A stretch of DNA of 64,000 nucleotides, from positions 23,605 to 87,604 of the forward strand of contig NZ_JACOAF010000023.1 of the NCBI RefSeq assembly GCF_014269285.1, written 5' to 3'. Positions 36,672-45,859 of this stretch are shown here, piece after piece (the stretch's first letter is position 1; each line of letters opens with the position of its first letter). The translations under genes were made by a program, and so were the position numbers. The DNA comes from Rufibacter sediminis. GTDB lineage: Bacteria; Bacteroidota; Bacteroidia; Cytophagales; Hymenobacteraceae. The notes under the pieces were generated by a model that was given only the letters and a program-made list of their open reading frames with translations, ran no database searches and had not been told where the DNA came from.

Positions 36672-38885
36672 CTAGCGACCGCCCGGAGGGCAGTATTGCT
36701 TCAGATAATTGGTAAACAAAGTGGCCAAATGCTGCGAGGTTCCTTCCCCTTCCGAGATACTGTGCGACCGGTTGGGGTATGGCATCATCTGAAACTGCTT
36801 GTTGTGCTTGATCAGTTCGTTGATGAGCTGCTCGGCGTTGTTGTAGTGCACGTTGTCGTCGCCGGTGCCGTGGATGTAAAGCAGGTTGCCTTTCAGGTTT
36901 TTGGCGTGCGTAATGGGCGAGCCGTTCACGAAATCTTCCAGGTTCTCCTGCGGAAGGCCCATGTAGCGCTCTTGGTAGATGTTGTCATATGTAAGCTGAT
37001 TGCCCACCGCCGCCACCGAAATGCCGGTTTTGTAGATCTGCGGATATTGGAAAAGCAGGTTAAGGGTAGCCGAGCCGCCGCCGCTCCAGCCCCACACCGC
37101 CACCCGGGAAGTATCCAGGAAAGGCTGTTTCAGGATCTCCTGCGCGGCCATCGCCTGGTCTTTGATGTTGAGGTTTCCTACTTTGCGGTAGATGCTTTTG
37201 CGCCAGTCTCTGCCCTTAGGTCCAGGCGTTCCCCGGTTATCCACGGACACGTACACGTAGCCATCCTGCGCCATGCTGCCCTTGTAGAGATTGTTCATGC
37301 CGGTGCCGTAGCTGTCCAATACCGTTTGACCGGCGGGCTCGGTGTAGACCTGGAACACCACCGGGTATTTCTTCTTCGGGTCGAAGTTGGTGGGCTTTAC
37401 CATCCAGGCATCCATCTCCACGCCCTCGGAGGTTTTCACCTTTAAGAACTCCACCGGAGAATTGGCTTTGTTAGATTGAGCCAGCGCCTGCTCTACCGCG
37501 CTGGTGCCACCCAGGGCTTTATGGTCGGGCAGGGAAATGGATTCCGAGGCGGGTCTGGTGTAATGGTTGGAGAAGCTGTGGAAGGCGAACTTGGCGTTGG
37601 GTGACACGGTGTACTGGTGCGTACCGGGTTGCGAAACCGGGGAAAGCCGCTCCAACTTGCCTTTGCCGTTCAGAGCCACGCGGTACAGGTATTTCTGCGT
37701 GGCATTTTCCGGCGAAGCCATCACATACACGTAGCCCTCCGGCTCGTTCACGTTCACGATGGACATCACGTCATAGTTGCCCTTGGTGATCAGGGATTCT
37801 TTTTTCCCGTCGCGACTCACGCGGTACAGGTGGCGCCAGCCGTCTTTCTCGCTCGCCCACAAAAACTCTTTCCCGTTGCTGAGCCAGTCCCAGCCGCCGT
37901 TGCTGTAATTGCTGTCCCAGGTGGAAATCACATCAATCCAGGCCTTGTCTTTCTCGGAGTGGATGTTGGTGGCTTTGCCGGAAGTAGCGTTGCAGAGGAA
38001 CAGCTTGCTCTCGTTCTGCTTGCGGTTCAGTTGCTGCAAAATGATTTCGTTCGCGTTGGCCGCCCACTCCATGCGCGGCACGTAATTCTGCTGAGGGTCT
38101 CCGGGCACGTCCATCCATTTGGTAGCGCCTGCGGCCACGTCAATCACCCCAATTTTGTAGGGCGAAGGGGCTTCTCCGGCCGAGGGATATTCTACGGGCA
38201 ATACTTTGGAGTACACGCCATCGGTGAGGTTGAACATGAAATAGTCTTTCACGTCTGAGGCATCTATCTGCCAGAACGCGATCTTCTTGCTGTCGGGGCT
38301 CCAACGGAAACCATCGCGGCAGGCGAACTCTTCTTCATAGGCCCAGTCAAAGGTGCCGTTGATGCGTTTGCGGGTTCCGTCTTGGGTGAGTTGTTTTACT
38401 TGTTGCGAGGCGATGTCCTCCGAAAAGATGTTGTTCTCGCTCACGTACGCCACCTGTTTGCCGTCAGGCGAGAACTTGGCGAACATCAGCGAGGAGACCG
38501 GACGACCAGCGCCCAGCTGCTGCAGTTTCTTGGTTTGGCGGTTATAGACCCAATAGTGGCCGCGGGTGTGGTAGCGCCATACTTTCTGGGTGTTGGTGAA
38601 GAGTAGCACTTTATGCTCATCGTCAGAGAACGCGAAACTGCGCACCTTCAACGGCTCGGTTTTCCCGGCAGGCACCAACTGGCTCTTCTCCACCAGCACC
38701 TGTTTGGTTTTGCCCGGCAAGGTATAGGCGGTGATGTTCCCCTCCTCCGGCACCACATAGGTATTGCCCGTCTTAAGCCAAAACACGCCGCCGCGCTGTT
38801 GCGCAAAACCCGGCAGGCCCAAAGCCAAAAGTAGAACGAGTAAAAGGAAAAGCGATCTCTGTAAAGCGGAATGTAATCTAGTCAT
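36672..38885 (-). CDS. Dipeptidyl peptidase IV-type S9 peptidase (first)
   Basis: 737 aa with a signal peptide (LFLLLVLLLALGLPGFAQ). Residues about 60-470 are the eight-bladed beta-propeller, including the DPP IV family DWAYEEEF segment whose Glu pair binds the substrate N-terminus. The C-terminal alpha/beta-hydrolase carries the triad as GWSGGG (Ser), GDDNVH (Asp) and NRSHSI (His). DPP IV removes X-Pro (and often X-Hyp or X-Ala) dipeptides. It is expected in the periplasm. The second S9 gene at 46865 lacks the exact GWSxGG sequence, so this one is the clearer DPP IV. Confidence 0.9.
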   Translation of the reverse strand: MTRLHSALQRSLFLLLVLLLALGLPGFAQQRGGVFWLKTGNTYVVPEEGNITAYTLPGKTKQVLVEKSQLVPAGKTEPLKVRSFAFSDDEHKVLLFTNTQKVWRYHTRGHYWVYNRQTKKLQQLGAGRPVSSLMFAKFSPDGKQVAYVSENNIFSEDIASQQVKQLTQDGTRKRINGTFDWAYEEEFACRDGFRWSPDSKKIAFWQIDASDVKDYFMFNLTDGVYSKVLPVEYPSAGEAPSPYKIGVIDVAAGATKWMDVPGDPQQNYVPRMEWAANANEIILQQLNRKQNESKLFLCNATSGKATNIHSEKDKAWIDVISTWDSNYSNGGWDWLSNGKEFLWASEKDGWRHLYRVSRDGKKESLITKGNYDVMSIVNVNEPEGYVYVMASPENATQKYLYRVALNGKGKLERLSPVSQPGTHQYTVSPNAKFAFHSFSNHYTRPASESISLPDHKALGGTSAVEQALAQSNKANSPVEFLKVKTSEGVEMDAWMVKPTNFDPKKKYPVVFQVYTEPAGQTVLDSYGTGMNNLYKGSMAQDGYVYVSVDNRGTPGPKGRDWRKSIYRKVGNLNIKDQAMAAQEILKQPFLDTSRVAVWGWSGGGSATLNLLFQYPQIYKTGISVAAVGNQLTYDNIYQERYMGLPQENLEDFVNGSPITHAKNLKGNLLYIHGTGDDNVHYNNAEQLINELIKHNKQFQMMPYPNRSHSISEGEGTSQHLATLFTNYLKQYCPPGGR

Positions 38886-38955
38886 ATCTCTTTAGCTGAT
38901 GATGCATCTGCCGTATCATGTATTTTAAAAGAGCCTCCAGATGCCCATTTTGGAC

Positions 38956-39006
38956 AAAGCTTGTTTTCAGGGCTCTTTTCCTGAAAGTAGCCCGAAAACA
39001 AGCTTT
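38956..39006. repeat. Boundary hairpin copy, well paired
   Basis: AAAGCTTGTTTTC and GGGCT pair with AGCCC and GAAAACAAGCTTT. It is about 45 bases after the DUF885 gene stop. Confidence 0.65.
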
Positions 39007-39048
39007 GAAATAGGATGCCGCACTTCGGATTTTAAATCGTGAGCCTAC

Positions 39049-40821
39049 CTATTTTCTGGAAGCGGATTTGCCGTTGGCGTTCCCGTAGAAGCGCCAGTTA
39101 GAAACAAAATCTTTGGGCAGTTGCTGGTTAAGCAGAATGGCGCGGACCATCTCCACGGGTAGGTTGTTTTCCTGGATGATAGCGTCATGGAACTGCTTGT
39201 TGGTCATTTTACCGGTCTGCACGAGTTCCTTTTGCAAGGCGTAGAATTGCAGTCCGCCAATCATGTAGGCCAGCTGGTACAACGGGCTGTACCGACCTTC
39301 AAAAGAGCGGCGCACCTCGCCCTCGGCATTCGCGCGTTCGTGGCCCACACGGTCCACCAGAAAATCGATGCACTCTTGTGGCGTCCATTTGCCCAGGTGG
39401 TAATTTAAGGAGAAGATGATGCGGGCGCAGCGGTGCATCCGCCAGAAAAGCATGCCTACGCGGTCTTCGGCGGAGCGCGGAAACTTCTGGTCCCAGAGCA
39501 GCATCTCCCAGTAGAGCGACCAGCCTTCGGTCCAGAAAGGCGTGTTGAAGTCTCGGTAGGCTTTGTAACGATCATTCATGAAGCCCTGCAGGTGGTGTCC
39601 GGCAATGAGTTCATGGTGCACGGTGGCGCGGGAGAAATGCGGGTTATTGCCGCGCATGCTCATGAGTTTGTCTTCATGGGCCATGGTGCTGGTGGGGTAC
39701 GAGATGATGAACGTCTCGCCGCCCAGGAAAAAAGGGTTTACCAACTGCCGCTCAGGGCTCATCATCTGCATGCGCCAGGTTTCCTCCGCCACGGGCGGAA
39801 TGGTGATAAGGTCTTTCTCTTTCAGGAACGCCACCGACTGGCTGTAGAGATCCAGCATGGCCTCGGGCTGCTTGCCGGCCGGCACGTACAGGTTCTTGAC
39901 TTTCTCCAAGGCCGCATGCCAGTCTTTGCCGAAGCCCATCTCCTGCGAGGCCTTCAGCATCTCCTGGTCGCACCAGGCAAATTCCTTGTTGGCAATGTCA
40001 ATTAGCTCCTCGGGCGTGTAGGGGATCATCTCAAACTGCAGCTGCCGGATGAGTTCATCCTTCCCGATGGGGTTGCCCACAATGCCGCTCTTATCTATCT
40101 TCTGGCCTTTGGCGGGAACCTTGCCTTTCTTCTCGGCCAGCGCCGCGTACTGGGTGAGCAGACTGTCTACTTTTTTGTAAGGTTCTTTGGTCCACCAACT
40201 GAAGCTGGGCTCGTAGTCATAGTAGAAGGTGTAGACACTTTTGAGGGCATCCTTCAGGTCCAGCGTTACGCCTTGCAACCGGTAGGCCAGGTCCCGGTCT
40301 AAACGTGGTTCAGCCTCCAAAGCGGTTTTGGAAGCGGTCAGGCTTTTCTCGATCAGATTCAGTTCGGCGGCAATTTTCTGGCCGTCCACGTTGAGGCCGC
40401 GGCGGCGGGGTTTCTCCAGGGCGTAGATTTTCTCGGCGAAGGGTACCCATTTGCTGATTTGGCTGTACTCCTTGGCGGCCACATCCAGCAGGCGCAACTC
40501 CTCGGCCAAGTTGCGTTTGGTGAGCTGGTAGTCTACCCGGCTACCGGTGTTCAGCTGGTCGTAGTTGAGCGTGTTGAGCTGTTGCTGGTATTCCTGGTAT
40601 AGTTTCTGAAAACGGGCTGTAAACTCAGGCGAGTTTTCCATGAAATAGAAGCGCCGCAGACTCCCTTCATCGGCTTTCAGTTTTACCAGCAGGTTGTTTA
40701 CCTCGCTTGTCTGCTCGTAGAGCACATTGGGGTTCTGGGCAAACGTGGCTCCCGAACTCAGGAGGGTAAAGGCAAGGGGTAAAAAAGAAAGCTTCAGGAA
40801 ACGGGGGCAACGGTGGGTCAT
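39049..40821 (-). CDS. DUF885 family zinc metallopeptidase-like protein
   Basis: 590 aa from the ATG at 40821 (MTHRCPRFLKLSFLPLAFTL), which starts a signal peptide ending GATFAQ; an in-frame ATG 48 bases upstream would bury it. The protein is largely helical. The motif VHHELIAGHHLQGF and the later EGWSLYWEMLLWD give the HExxxH-like metal site and downstream Glu expected for DUF885 (an M3/M32-like group often called M3-type peptidases). Members are thought to be secreted peptidases, but few are characterised. It lies between the DPP IV gene and the hydroxyproline operon. Confidence 0.8.
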   Translation of the reverse strand: MTHRCPRFLKLSFLPLAFTLLSSGATFAQNPNVLYEQTSEVNNLLVKLKADEGSLRRFYFMENSPEFTARFQKLYQEYQQQLNTLNYDQLNTGSRVDYQLTKRNLAEELRLLDVAAKEYSQISKWVPFAEKIYALEKPRRRGLNVDGQKIAAELNLIEKSLTASKTALEAEPRLDRDLAYRLQGVTLDLKDALKSVYTFYYDYEPSFSWWTKEPYKKVDSLLTQYAALAEKKGKVPAKGQKIDKSGIVGNPIGKDELIRQLQFEMIPYTPEELIDIANKEFAWCDQEMLKASQEMGFGKDWHAALEKVKNLYVPAGKQPEAMLDLYSQSVAFLKEKDLITIPPVAEETWRMQMMSPERQLVNPFFLGGETFIISYPTSTMAHEDKLMSMRGNNPHFSRATVHHELIAGHHLQGFMNDRYKAYRDFNTPFWTEGWSLYWEMLLWDQKFPRSAEDRVGMLFWRMHRCARIIFSLNYHLGKWTPQECIDFLVDRVGHERANAEGEVRRSFEGRYSPLYQLAYMIGGLQFYALQKELVQTGKMTNKQFHDAIIQENNLPVEMVRAILLNQQLPKDFVSNWRFYGNANGKSASRK

Positions 40822-40914
40822 GGTTTTCAGAAAGGGCTTAAGGGTCTTGGGTGAACAGGGTAAGCGCATTTCGGGGGTTCCCCTCTCCTTGGGAGAGAGG
40901 AACCTACAAAGAAG

Positions 40915-42162
40915 TTAACTGTACCGGTCCGGCGAGAAGGCGTCTATGCCGACAGATGATTTCCGGTTCATAAGTTCTTCGGTGAGCAGCTTTCCGGTGG
41001 CGGGCGCCAGGCTGAGGCCCATCATACTGTGGCCAGTGCCAAACAGCACATTATTCCAGCGGCTGGTAGCGCCAATATAGGGCAAACCATCCGGTGAGCA
41101 CGGACGCAGCCCGCTCCAGATTTTGTCCTTTTCCGGAAAATCGGCCTGAAAACCGCCGTAGTATTTTGAGATGGCATTGTGAATGCCTTTTACCCGGTTC
41201 AGGTTGATGCTGGCGTTGTCATTGGTGATTTCCATGGTGCCGCCAAAACGCACCTGGTCCCCGAAAGGCGTCACCGCCACGCGGGCCTCGGTGAGGATGG
41301 CCGGACGCTGAATGGCGGGTGAATTCTTGGTTAAGAAGCTGTAGCCTTTGCCGCCCAGCATAGGCATGGTGATCTTGAGTTTACGGGCTACCTCGCCAGC
41401 CCAATTGCCGGCCGCGATGATGACCTGGTCAGAGGCAAACTCTCCTTTGTCGGTGATGACAGAGGTGACAGTACGCCCCGAGGTGGCAAAATCCAGGACC
41501 TCGGCGTGACGCACAATTTTCACCCCTTTTTGTTCTAAGTGCCGCACCAAATACGCGTGCAGCTGCGAAGGATTCAAATGGGCATCACCGGGAAAAAAGA
41601 CCCCGCCGCGCACGTCCATTCCGGCATGCGGCTCCAGTTGCTTCACTTCGTCCGGCGAGAGGATTTCAGTTTCCAGACCGTGCTTGCGAGCCAGGTGCGC
41701 GAACTCTACTTCCTCATGAGCTGCTTCCTCCGATTTATAGAGCATTAAGAGCCCTTTTTCCTGAAAGCCCACTTCCGGTGAGTTGTGCTTCCCGGCGAAG
41801 TCCACGTACAGGTTTTTGCTGTACAAACTCAGGTTTTTCAGGTAAGGAATGCTGTACTCCACATGCTTTTTAGTGGCCGCTTTGTAGAACAGCAGGCACC
41901 ACTGCGCCAGGCGCAAATCCAGTTTGGGGTGGATGTAAAACGGGCTGGTAGAAGAAAGCATCCACTTCATGCCTTTGGCGATGATGCCCGGTGAGGCCAG
42001 CGGCACAATGTGGCTGGGCACAATCATGCCGGCATTGCCAATAGAGCAGCTGTTAGACAGATCTCCTCTGTCTACAATGGTAACCTCGAAGCCTTCATCA
42101 GACAAATAGTACGCGGTAAAAAGGCCGATGATGCCGCCCCCTACAATGGTAACTCTACTCAT
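40915..42162 (-). CDS. D-hydroxyproline dehydrogenase-like FAD oxidoreductase
   Basis: 415 aa of the DAO/DadA family. N-terminal FAD-binding VTIVGGGIIGLFTAYYLSDE (G-x-G-x2-G), then SNAGMI-like CSIGNAGMIVPSH, and C-terminal GLRPCSPDGLPYIG and GTGHSMMGLSLAPATG motifs. No signal peptide. In the trans-4-hydroxy-L-proline pathway this enzyme oxidises cis-4-hydroxy-D-proline to 1-pyrroline-4-hydroxy-2-carboxylate. The start is one base after the epimerase stop, so both are co-translated. D-amino acid dehydrogenase is the alternative name from sequence alone; the operon decides. Confidence 0.88.
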   Translation of the reverse strand: MSRVTIVGGGIIGLFTAYYLSDEGFEVTIVDRGDLSNSCSIGNAGMIVPSHIVPLASPGIIAKGMKWMLSSTSPFYIHPKLDLRLAQWCLLFYKAATKKHVEYSIPYLKNLSLYSKNLYVDFAGKHNSPEVGFQEKGLLMLYKSEEAAHEEVEFAHLARKHGLETEILSPDEVKQLEPHAGMDVRGGVFFPGDAHLNPSQLHAYLVRHLEQKGVKIVRHAEVLDFATSGRTVTSVITDKGEFASDQVIIAAGNWAGEVARKLKITMPMLGGKGYSFLTKNSPAIQRPAILTEARVAVTPFGDQVRFGGTMEITNDNASINLNRVKGIHNAISKYYGGFQADFPEKDKIWSGLRPCSPDGLPYIGATSRWNNVLFGTGHSMMGLSLAPATGKLLTEELMNRKSSVGIDAFSPDRYS

Positions 42163-42163
42163 A

Positions 42164-43165
42164 TTAAATCACTTGGAATCCGTGAACATAAGGGTCTTCG
42201 TCATCAAAAAAGATGGTGTTGAGACCCGTAACAATGGCCCAGCCTTCAATGCCGGGCAGAATGGCGGGTTTGCCGGCGACAGTGGTTTCGCCCTCAATGG
42301 TGCCGTTGAAGATAGACCCAATGTAGCTTTCATGCACAAACACGTCGCCCGGTTTCAACTTGCCTTTGGCGTACCACTGGGCCATGCGCGCCGAGGTTCC
42401 GGTGCCGCAGGGCGAGCGGTCAATGGCTTTGTCGCCATAGAAAACGGCGTTGCGGGCGGTGGAGGTTGGTTGCAGGGTATCACCGGTCCAGAGTACATGG
42501 CTCATGCCTTTGATGGTGGGGTTCTCCGGATGCACGAAGCTGTATTTCTCGTTCATGCGCTCCCGAATGACGCGGCTCCAGGAAATCAGTTTATCGGCGG
42601 TGAATTCCTGCAGGCCGGGGAAGTTCTCCTGCGGATCAATGATGCCGTAGAAATTTCCGCCGTAGGCTACGTCTATTTTCAGCTCGCCCAAATCAGGGCA
42701 TTCTATCGTCAGACCTTCGGCTTCTAGATAAGAGGCCACATTGGTCAGCTTCACCGATTTTACCTTTTTGCCTTCCTGGGTATATTTAATTTTCACCAGG
42801 CCGGCGGGTGCCTCCAAACGCAATTCGCCGGGTGTTTTAGGTGTAATTAAGCCTTCTTCAATGGCGATGGTGACGGTCCCGATGGTGCCATGGCCGCACA
42901 TGGGCAGGCAACCGCTAGTTTCAATGTATAAAACCGCGACATCATTTTCAGGATCATGCGGCGGGTACAAAATGCTTCCCGACATCATATCGTGGCCACG
43001 CGGCTCAAACATGAGGCCTTTCCGGATGTAGTCAAATTCCTGTAGGAAGTGCTGGCGCTTTTCGCTCATGTTGGCGCCCTGCAAAACAGGTCCGCCGCCC
43101 GCTACCAGGCGCACCGGGTTCCCGCAGGTGTGGGCATCAATACAGAAGAAGGTTTTTCTTGCCAT
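42164..43165 (-). CDS. 4-hydroxyproline 2-epimerase (proline racemase family)
   Basis: 333 aa. Both catalytic cysteines are present: MCGHGTIGTV (about residue 90) and DRSPCGTGTSARMAQ (about residue 250), as in true racemases/epimerases rather than the Thr-bearing dehydratases. MARKTFFCIDAHTCGNPVRL is the family start. It converts trans-4-hydroxy-L-proline to cis-4-hydroxy-D-proline without a cofactor in the cytoplasm, the first step of the pathway completed by the three neighbouring genes. It is 6 bases from the aldehyde dehydrogenase gene. Confidence 0.92.
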   Translation of the reverse strand: MARKTFFCIDAHTCGNPVRLVAGGGPVLQGANMSEKRQHFLQEFDYIRKGLMFEPRGHDMMSGSILYPPHDPENDVAVLYIETSGCLPMCGHGTIGTVTIAIEEGLITPKTPGELRLEAPAGLVKIKYTQEGKKVKSVKLTNVASYLEAEGLTIECPDLGELKIDVAYGGNFYGIIDPQENFPGLQEFTADKLISWSRVIRERMNEKYSFVHPENPTIKGMSHVLWTGDTLQPTSTARNAVFYGDKAIDRSPCGTGTSARMAQWYAKGKLKPGDVFVHESYIGSIFNGTIEGETTVAGKPAILPGIEGWAIVTGLNTIFFDDEDPYVHGFQVI

Positions 43166-43171
43166 AAAGGG

Positions 43172-44635
43172 TTAAAGGGGGTCTTTGGTGAACTGTCCAT
43201 CCACGGTACGCCAGATGGAAAGGGGGTTCTGATCTTTTAATTCATCGGGCAGAAGTTCCTGCGGCGCCGATTGAAAGGTAATAGGCCGGGCGAAGCGCTT
43301 AATGGCGTTGGTACCCACCGAAGTACTGCGGCTGTCTGATGTAGCCGGGAATGGTCCGCCGTGGGTCATAGCCGGGCTTACCTCCACGCCGGTAGGCACA
43401 CCAGCGAACAATAAACGACCGCATTTCTCGCGTACCGTGTCTACCAGGTTTCCAGCAGACGCTAATTCAGAGGTTGTTCCCCAAATAGTACAGGTCAACT
43501 GACCGAGCAGCACTTCGGCCGCCTGCTCCAGTTCTGCCATGTCGTTATAGGTCACTACCAACGTGAACGGCCCGAAGACCTCTTCCTGCAACGCGGTATT
43601 TTTCAGCCACTCCTGCGCCGTAGTTCTGGCCAGAGCTGCGTTACCGGTCAGTACATCTTCCTCTGCTGTGACAAGGGTCTCCACTCCGCTTTCAGCCAAT
43701 AGCCTGGTCAGGCCTTGGTAGTAGTTCTTGGAGATGCCTTCGTGCAGCATTTTATCGCCGGCAGATTCGCTCAGTTTTTGCGAAAGGAGGTCTAAAAAGG
43801 CTTCGGTGGTTTGTGACTGCGGATAGAACACCAGACCCGGACAGGTACAGAATTGCCCCACGCCTTGCAACACCGAGGCGGCTGCTTGTTCCGCCAAAGT
43901 AGCAGTTTCCGCTTCAGCTTTCTCGGGCAGCACAAAAATGGGGTTGATGCTTCCCATCTCGGCATAGACCGGAATGGGCTGTTCGCGTTGGCAGGCCTGG
44001 TCAAAGATGGCTTTGCCGCCTTTGTAAGAACCCGTGAAGGCCACTGCCTTAGTTTTAGGATGCTTTACCAGTTCCTGACCCACTTCAATTCCGCCGCTTA
44101 CGTGCTGGAAAACCCCAGCCGGTAATCCGCATGCGCCCAACGCCTGCTGGATAGCGCCGAACACCATCTGGGAGGTTTTGGGGTGCCCCGGATGCTCTTT
44201 GTACACCACCGGGCAGCCCGCTGCCAACGCCGAAGCCGAGTCTCCGCCGGCCGTAGAAAAAGCCAACGGAAAATTACTGGCCCCAAATACCACTACTGGC
44301 CCCAAGGGGAACAGCATGCGGCGCAAATCTGCTCTGGGCAGCGGTTTTCTATCCGGTAAGGCCGGGTCAATGGTGGCCTCCAGCCAATCGCCCTTCTCCA
44401 GGAGATCAGCGAAGGCCTTGAGTTGGTTGATGGTCCGGCCCCGTTCTCCGGTAAGGCGTGCCAGGGGCAGATTGGATTCCTGGCTGGCTACCTGCAACAG
44501 TTCCTCGCCCAGATTTTCTATTTCGGTAGCAATTGCTCTCAGGAAAGAAGCTTTGGTCTGGGCGGGTGCCTTTTTATACAGATGAAATGCTTTTTCTGCG
44601 GTTTCAAGTACTTGGTCAAGCGGCATGCTTTGCAT
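43172..44635 (-). CDS. 2-oxoglutarate semialdehyde dehydrogenase (NADP)
   Basis: 487 aa aldehyde dehydrogenase of the short KGSADH-like group (MLFPLGPVVVFGASNFPLAF, AAGCPVVYKEHPGHPKTS). Catalytic Cys is in GQFCTCPGLV and the general base Glu in PVYAEMGSINP. It oxidises 2-oxoglutarate semialdehyde to 2-oxoglutarate, the last step of hydroxyproline breakdown. The gene is third from the AraC side in the operon. Other family members act on fatty or arabinose-pathway aldehydes; the same product arises from L-arabinose oxidation, so it could also serve arabinose released by the GH127 enzymes. Confidence 0.9.
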   Translation of the reverse strand: MQSMPLDQVLETAEKAFHLYKKAPAQTKASFLRAIATEIENLGEELLQVASQESNLPLARLTGERGRTINQLKAFADLLEKGDWLEATIDPALPDRKPLPRADLRRMLFPLGPVVVFGASNFPLAFSTAGGDSASALAAGCPVVYKEHPGHPKTSQMVFGAIQQALGACGLPAGVFQHVSGGIEVGQELVKHPKTKAVAFTGSYKGGKAIFDQACQREQPIPVYAEMGSINPIFVLPEKAEAETATLAEQAAASVLQGVGQFCTCPGLVFYPQSQTTEAFLDLLSQKLSESAGDKMLHEGISKNYYQGLTRLLAESGVETLVTAEEDVLTGNAALARTTAQEWLKNTALQEEVFGPFTLVVTYNDMAELEQAAEVLLGQLTCTIWGTTSELASAGNLVDTVREKCGRLLFAGVPTGVEVSPAMTHGGPFPATSDSRSTSVGTNAIKRFARPITFQSAPQELLPDELKDQNPLSIWRTVDGQFTKDPL

Positions 44636-44740
44636 GGATTTTCGTGCTTTAAAATGTAGGTTCCTCTCAACTATTCAACCAGTCAGGCAGATTAAAAAGG
44701 AAAAGCTGGGCATATGCTCTCTCACACACGCCCAGCTTTA

Positions 44741-45673
44741 TTACAGGGAAATCAACTCTTTCTCTTTTTTGAAGTCTGGCAAGGCCGGACGGTTCTCCAG
44801 GGCCTCGTGGATGATGGCAAGAACCTGCTCCCGCTCCGCTCCTTCCAGCGGCAGACGCGGCAGGCGAACGGCTTCGGTTCCTAAATTCGTGCAGACCTCG
44901 GCCAGCTTGATGTTCTGCACCAGTTTAGGATGCACGTCTAACTCCAGCAATGGGTAGAACCACCGGTTAATTTTCACGGCCTCGTCTAAGCGGCCCGCTT
45001 TTACCAGGTTGTAAATGGCAACCGTCTCGGCGGGGAAGGCACAAACCAAACCCGCTACCCAACCGTCGGCGCCCAGCACCAGGCTTTCCAGCGCGATGGT
45101 GTCCACCCCGGATAATATTTTGAATCTATCGCCGAAGCGGTTCTTCATTTTGGTGATGTTGCCAACGTCGCGGGTTGATTCTTTTACCGCCTGAATGTTC
45201 TCCTCAGAGGCAAGTTCTTCAAACATGTCCAATGTCACCAGAATGCGGTAGTCAACGGGGTTGTTGTAGATCATGATGGGCAGCGGCGTAGACTGGGCAA
45301 CGGCTTTGAAATAAGCCACGGTCTCGCGGTCATCGGCTTTGTAGCGCATGGGAGGCAACAGCATAAGGCCACTGGCCCCGTTTTTACGGGCTTCCTCAGC
45401 CGCCTGAATGGCTTTGGCAGTAGACTGCTCGGCCACGTTCATGATCACGGGCACCTTTCCGCCCACGAAAGCGACGGTTTCCTTCACCAAAGTTGCTTTC
45501 TCTTCATCCGTTAAGGTGCTGGCTTCCCCTAAGGTCCCCCCTAAAATTATCCCCTCAACCCCGGCGTTCAGCTGAGCCTCAATATTGCTCAGAAAGGCGG
45601 GAATATCAAGTCGGTCATTCTCCGTGAACTTGGTGGTGACAGCAGGGAAAACTCCTTTCCATTGTACATTCAT
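44741..45673 (-). CDS. DapA-family lyase, likely 1-pyrroline-4-hydroxy-2-carboxylate deaminase
   Basis: 310 aa TIM barrel of the dihydrodipicolinate synthase family: GGTLGEASTLTDEEK, the Tyr of IMIYNNPVDYR and the Schiff-base Lys in IQAVKESTRDV are all present. In this operon it should deaminate 1-pyrroline-4-hydroxy-2-carboxylate to 2-oxoglutarate semialdehyde. It is the first gene after the divergent AraC regulator. A 105-base gap to the aldehyde dehydrogenase gene is the largest inside the operon. N-acetylneuraminate lyase or DapA proper are less likely because of the neighbours. Confidence 0.88.
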   Translation of the reverse strand: MNVQWKGVFPAVTTKFTENDRLDIPAFLSNIEAQLNAGVEGIILGGTLGEASTLTDEEKATLVKETVAFVGGKVPVIMNVAEQSTAKAIQAAEEARKNGASGLMLLPPMRYKADDRETVAYFKAVAQSTPLPIMIYNNPVDYRILVTLDMFEELASEENIQAVKESTRDVGNITKMKNRFGDRFKILSGVDTIALESLVLGADGWVAGLVCAFPAETVAIYNLVKAGRLDEAVKINRWFYPLLELDVHPKLVQNIKLAEVCTNLGTEAVRLPRLPLEGAEREQVLAIIHEALENRPALPDFKKEKELISL

Positions 45674-45859
45674 GGTGCGCTTTTTTAAAATGTTACTTAT
45701 TTGATTTTAGGTTTCTATACCGGTATAAAAGCATAACAAAGCTAGATGATCTGGGATGAAGGAGATTCCTACATTTTACCCATTACTAATACAGGATTAT
45801 CAATTATGTTAGCTAAATTTAGGAATGTTCTCTTTTTAATAATCTCTCCTACTAGACCC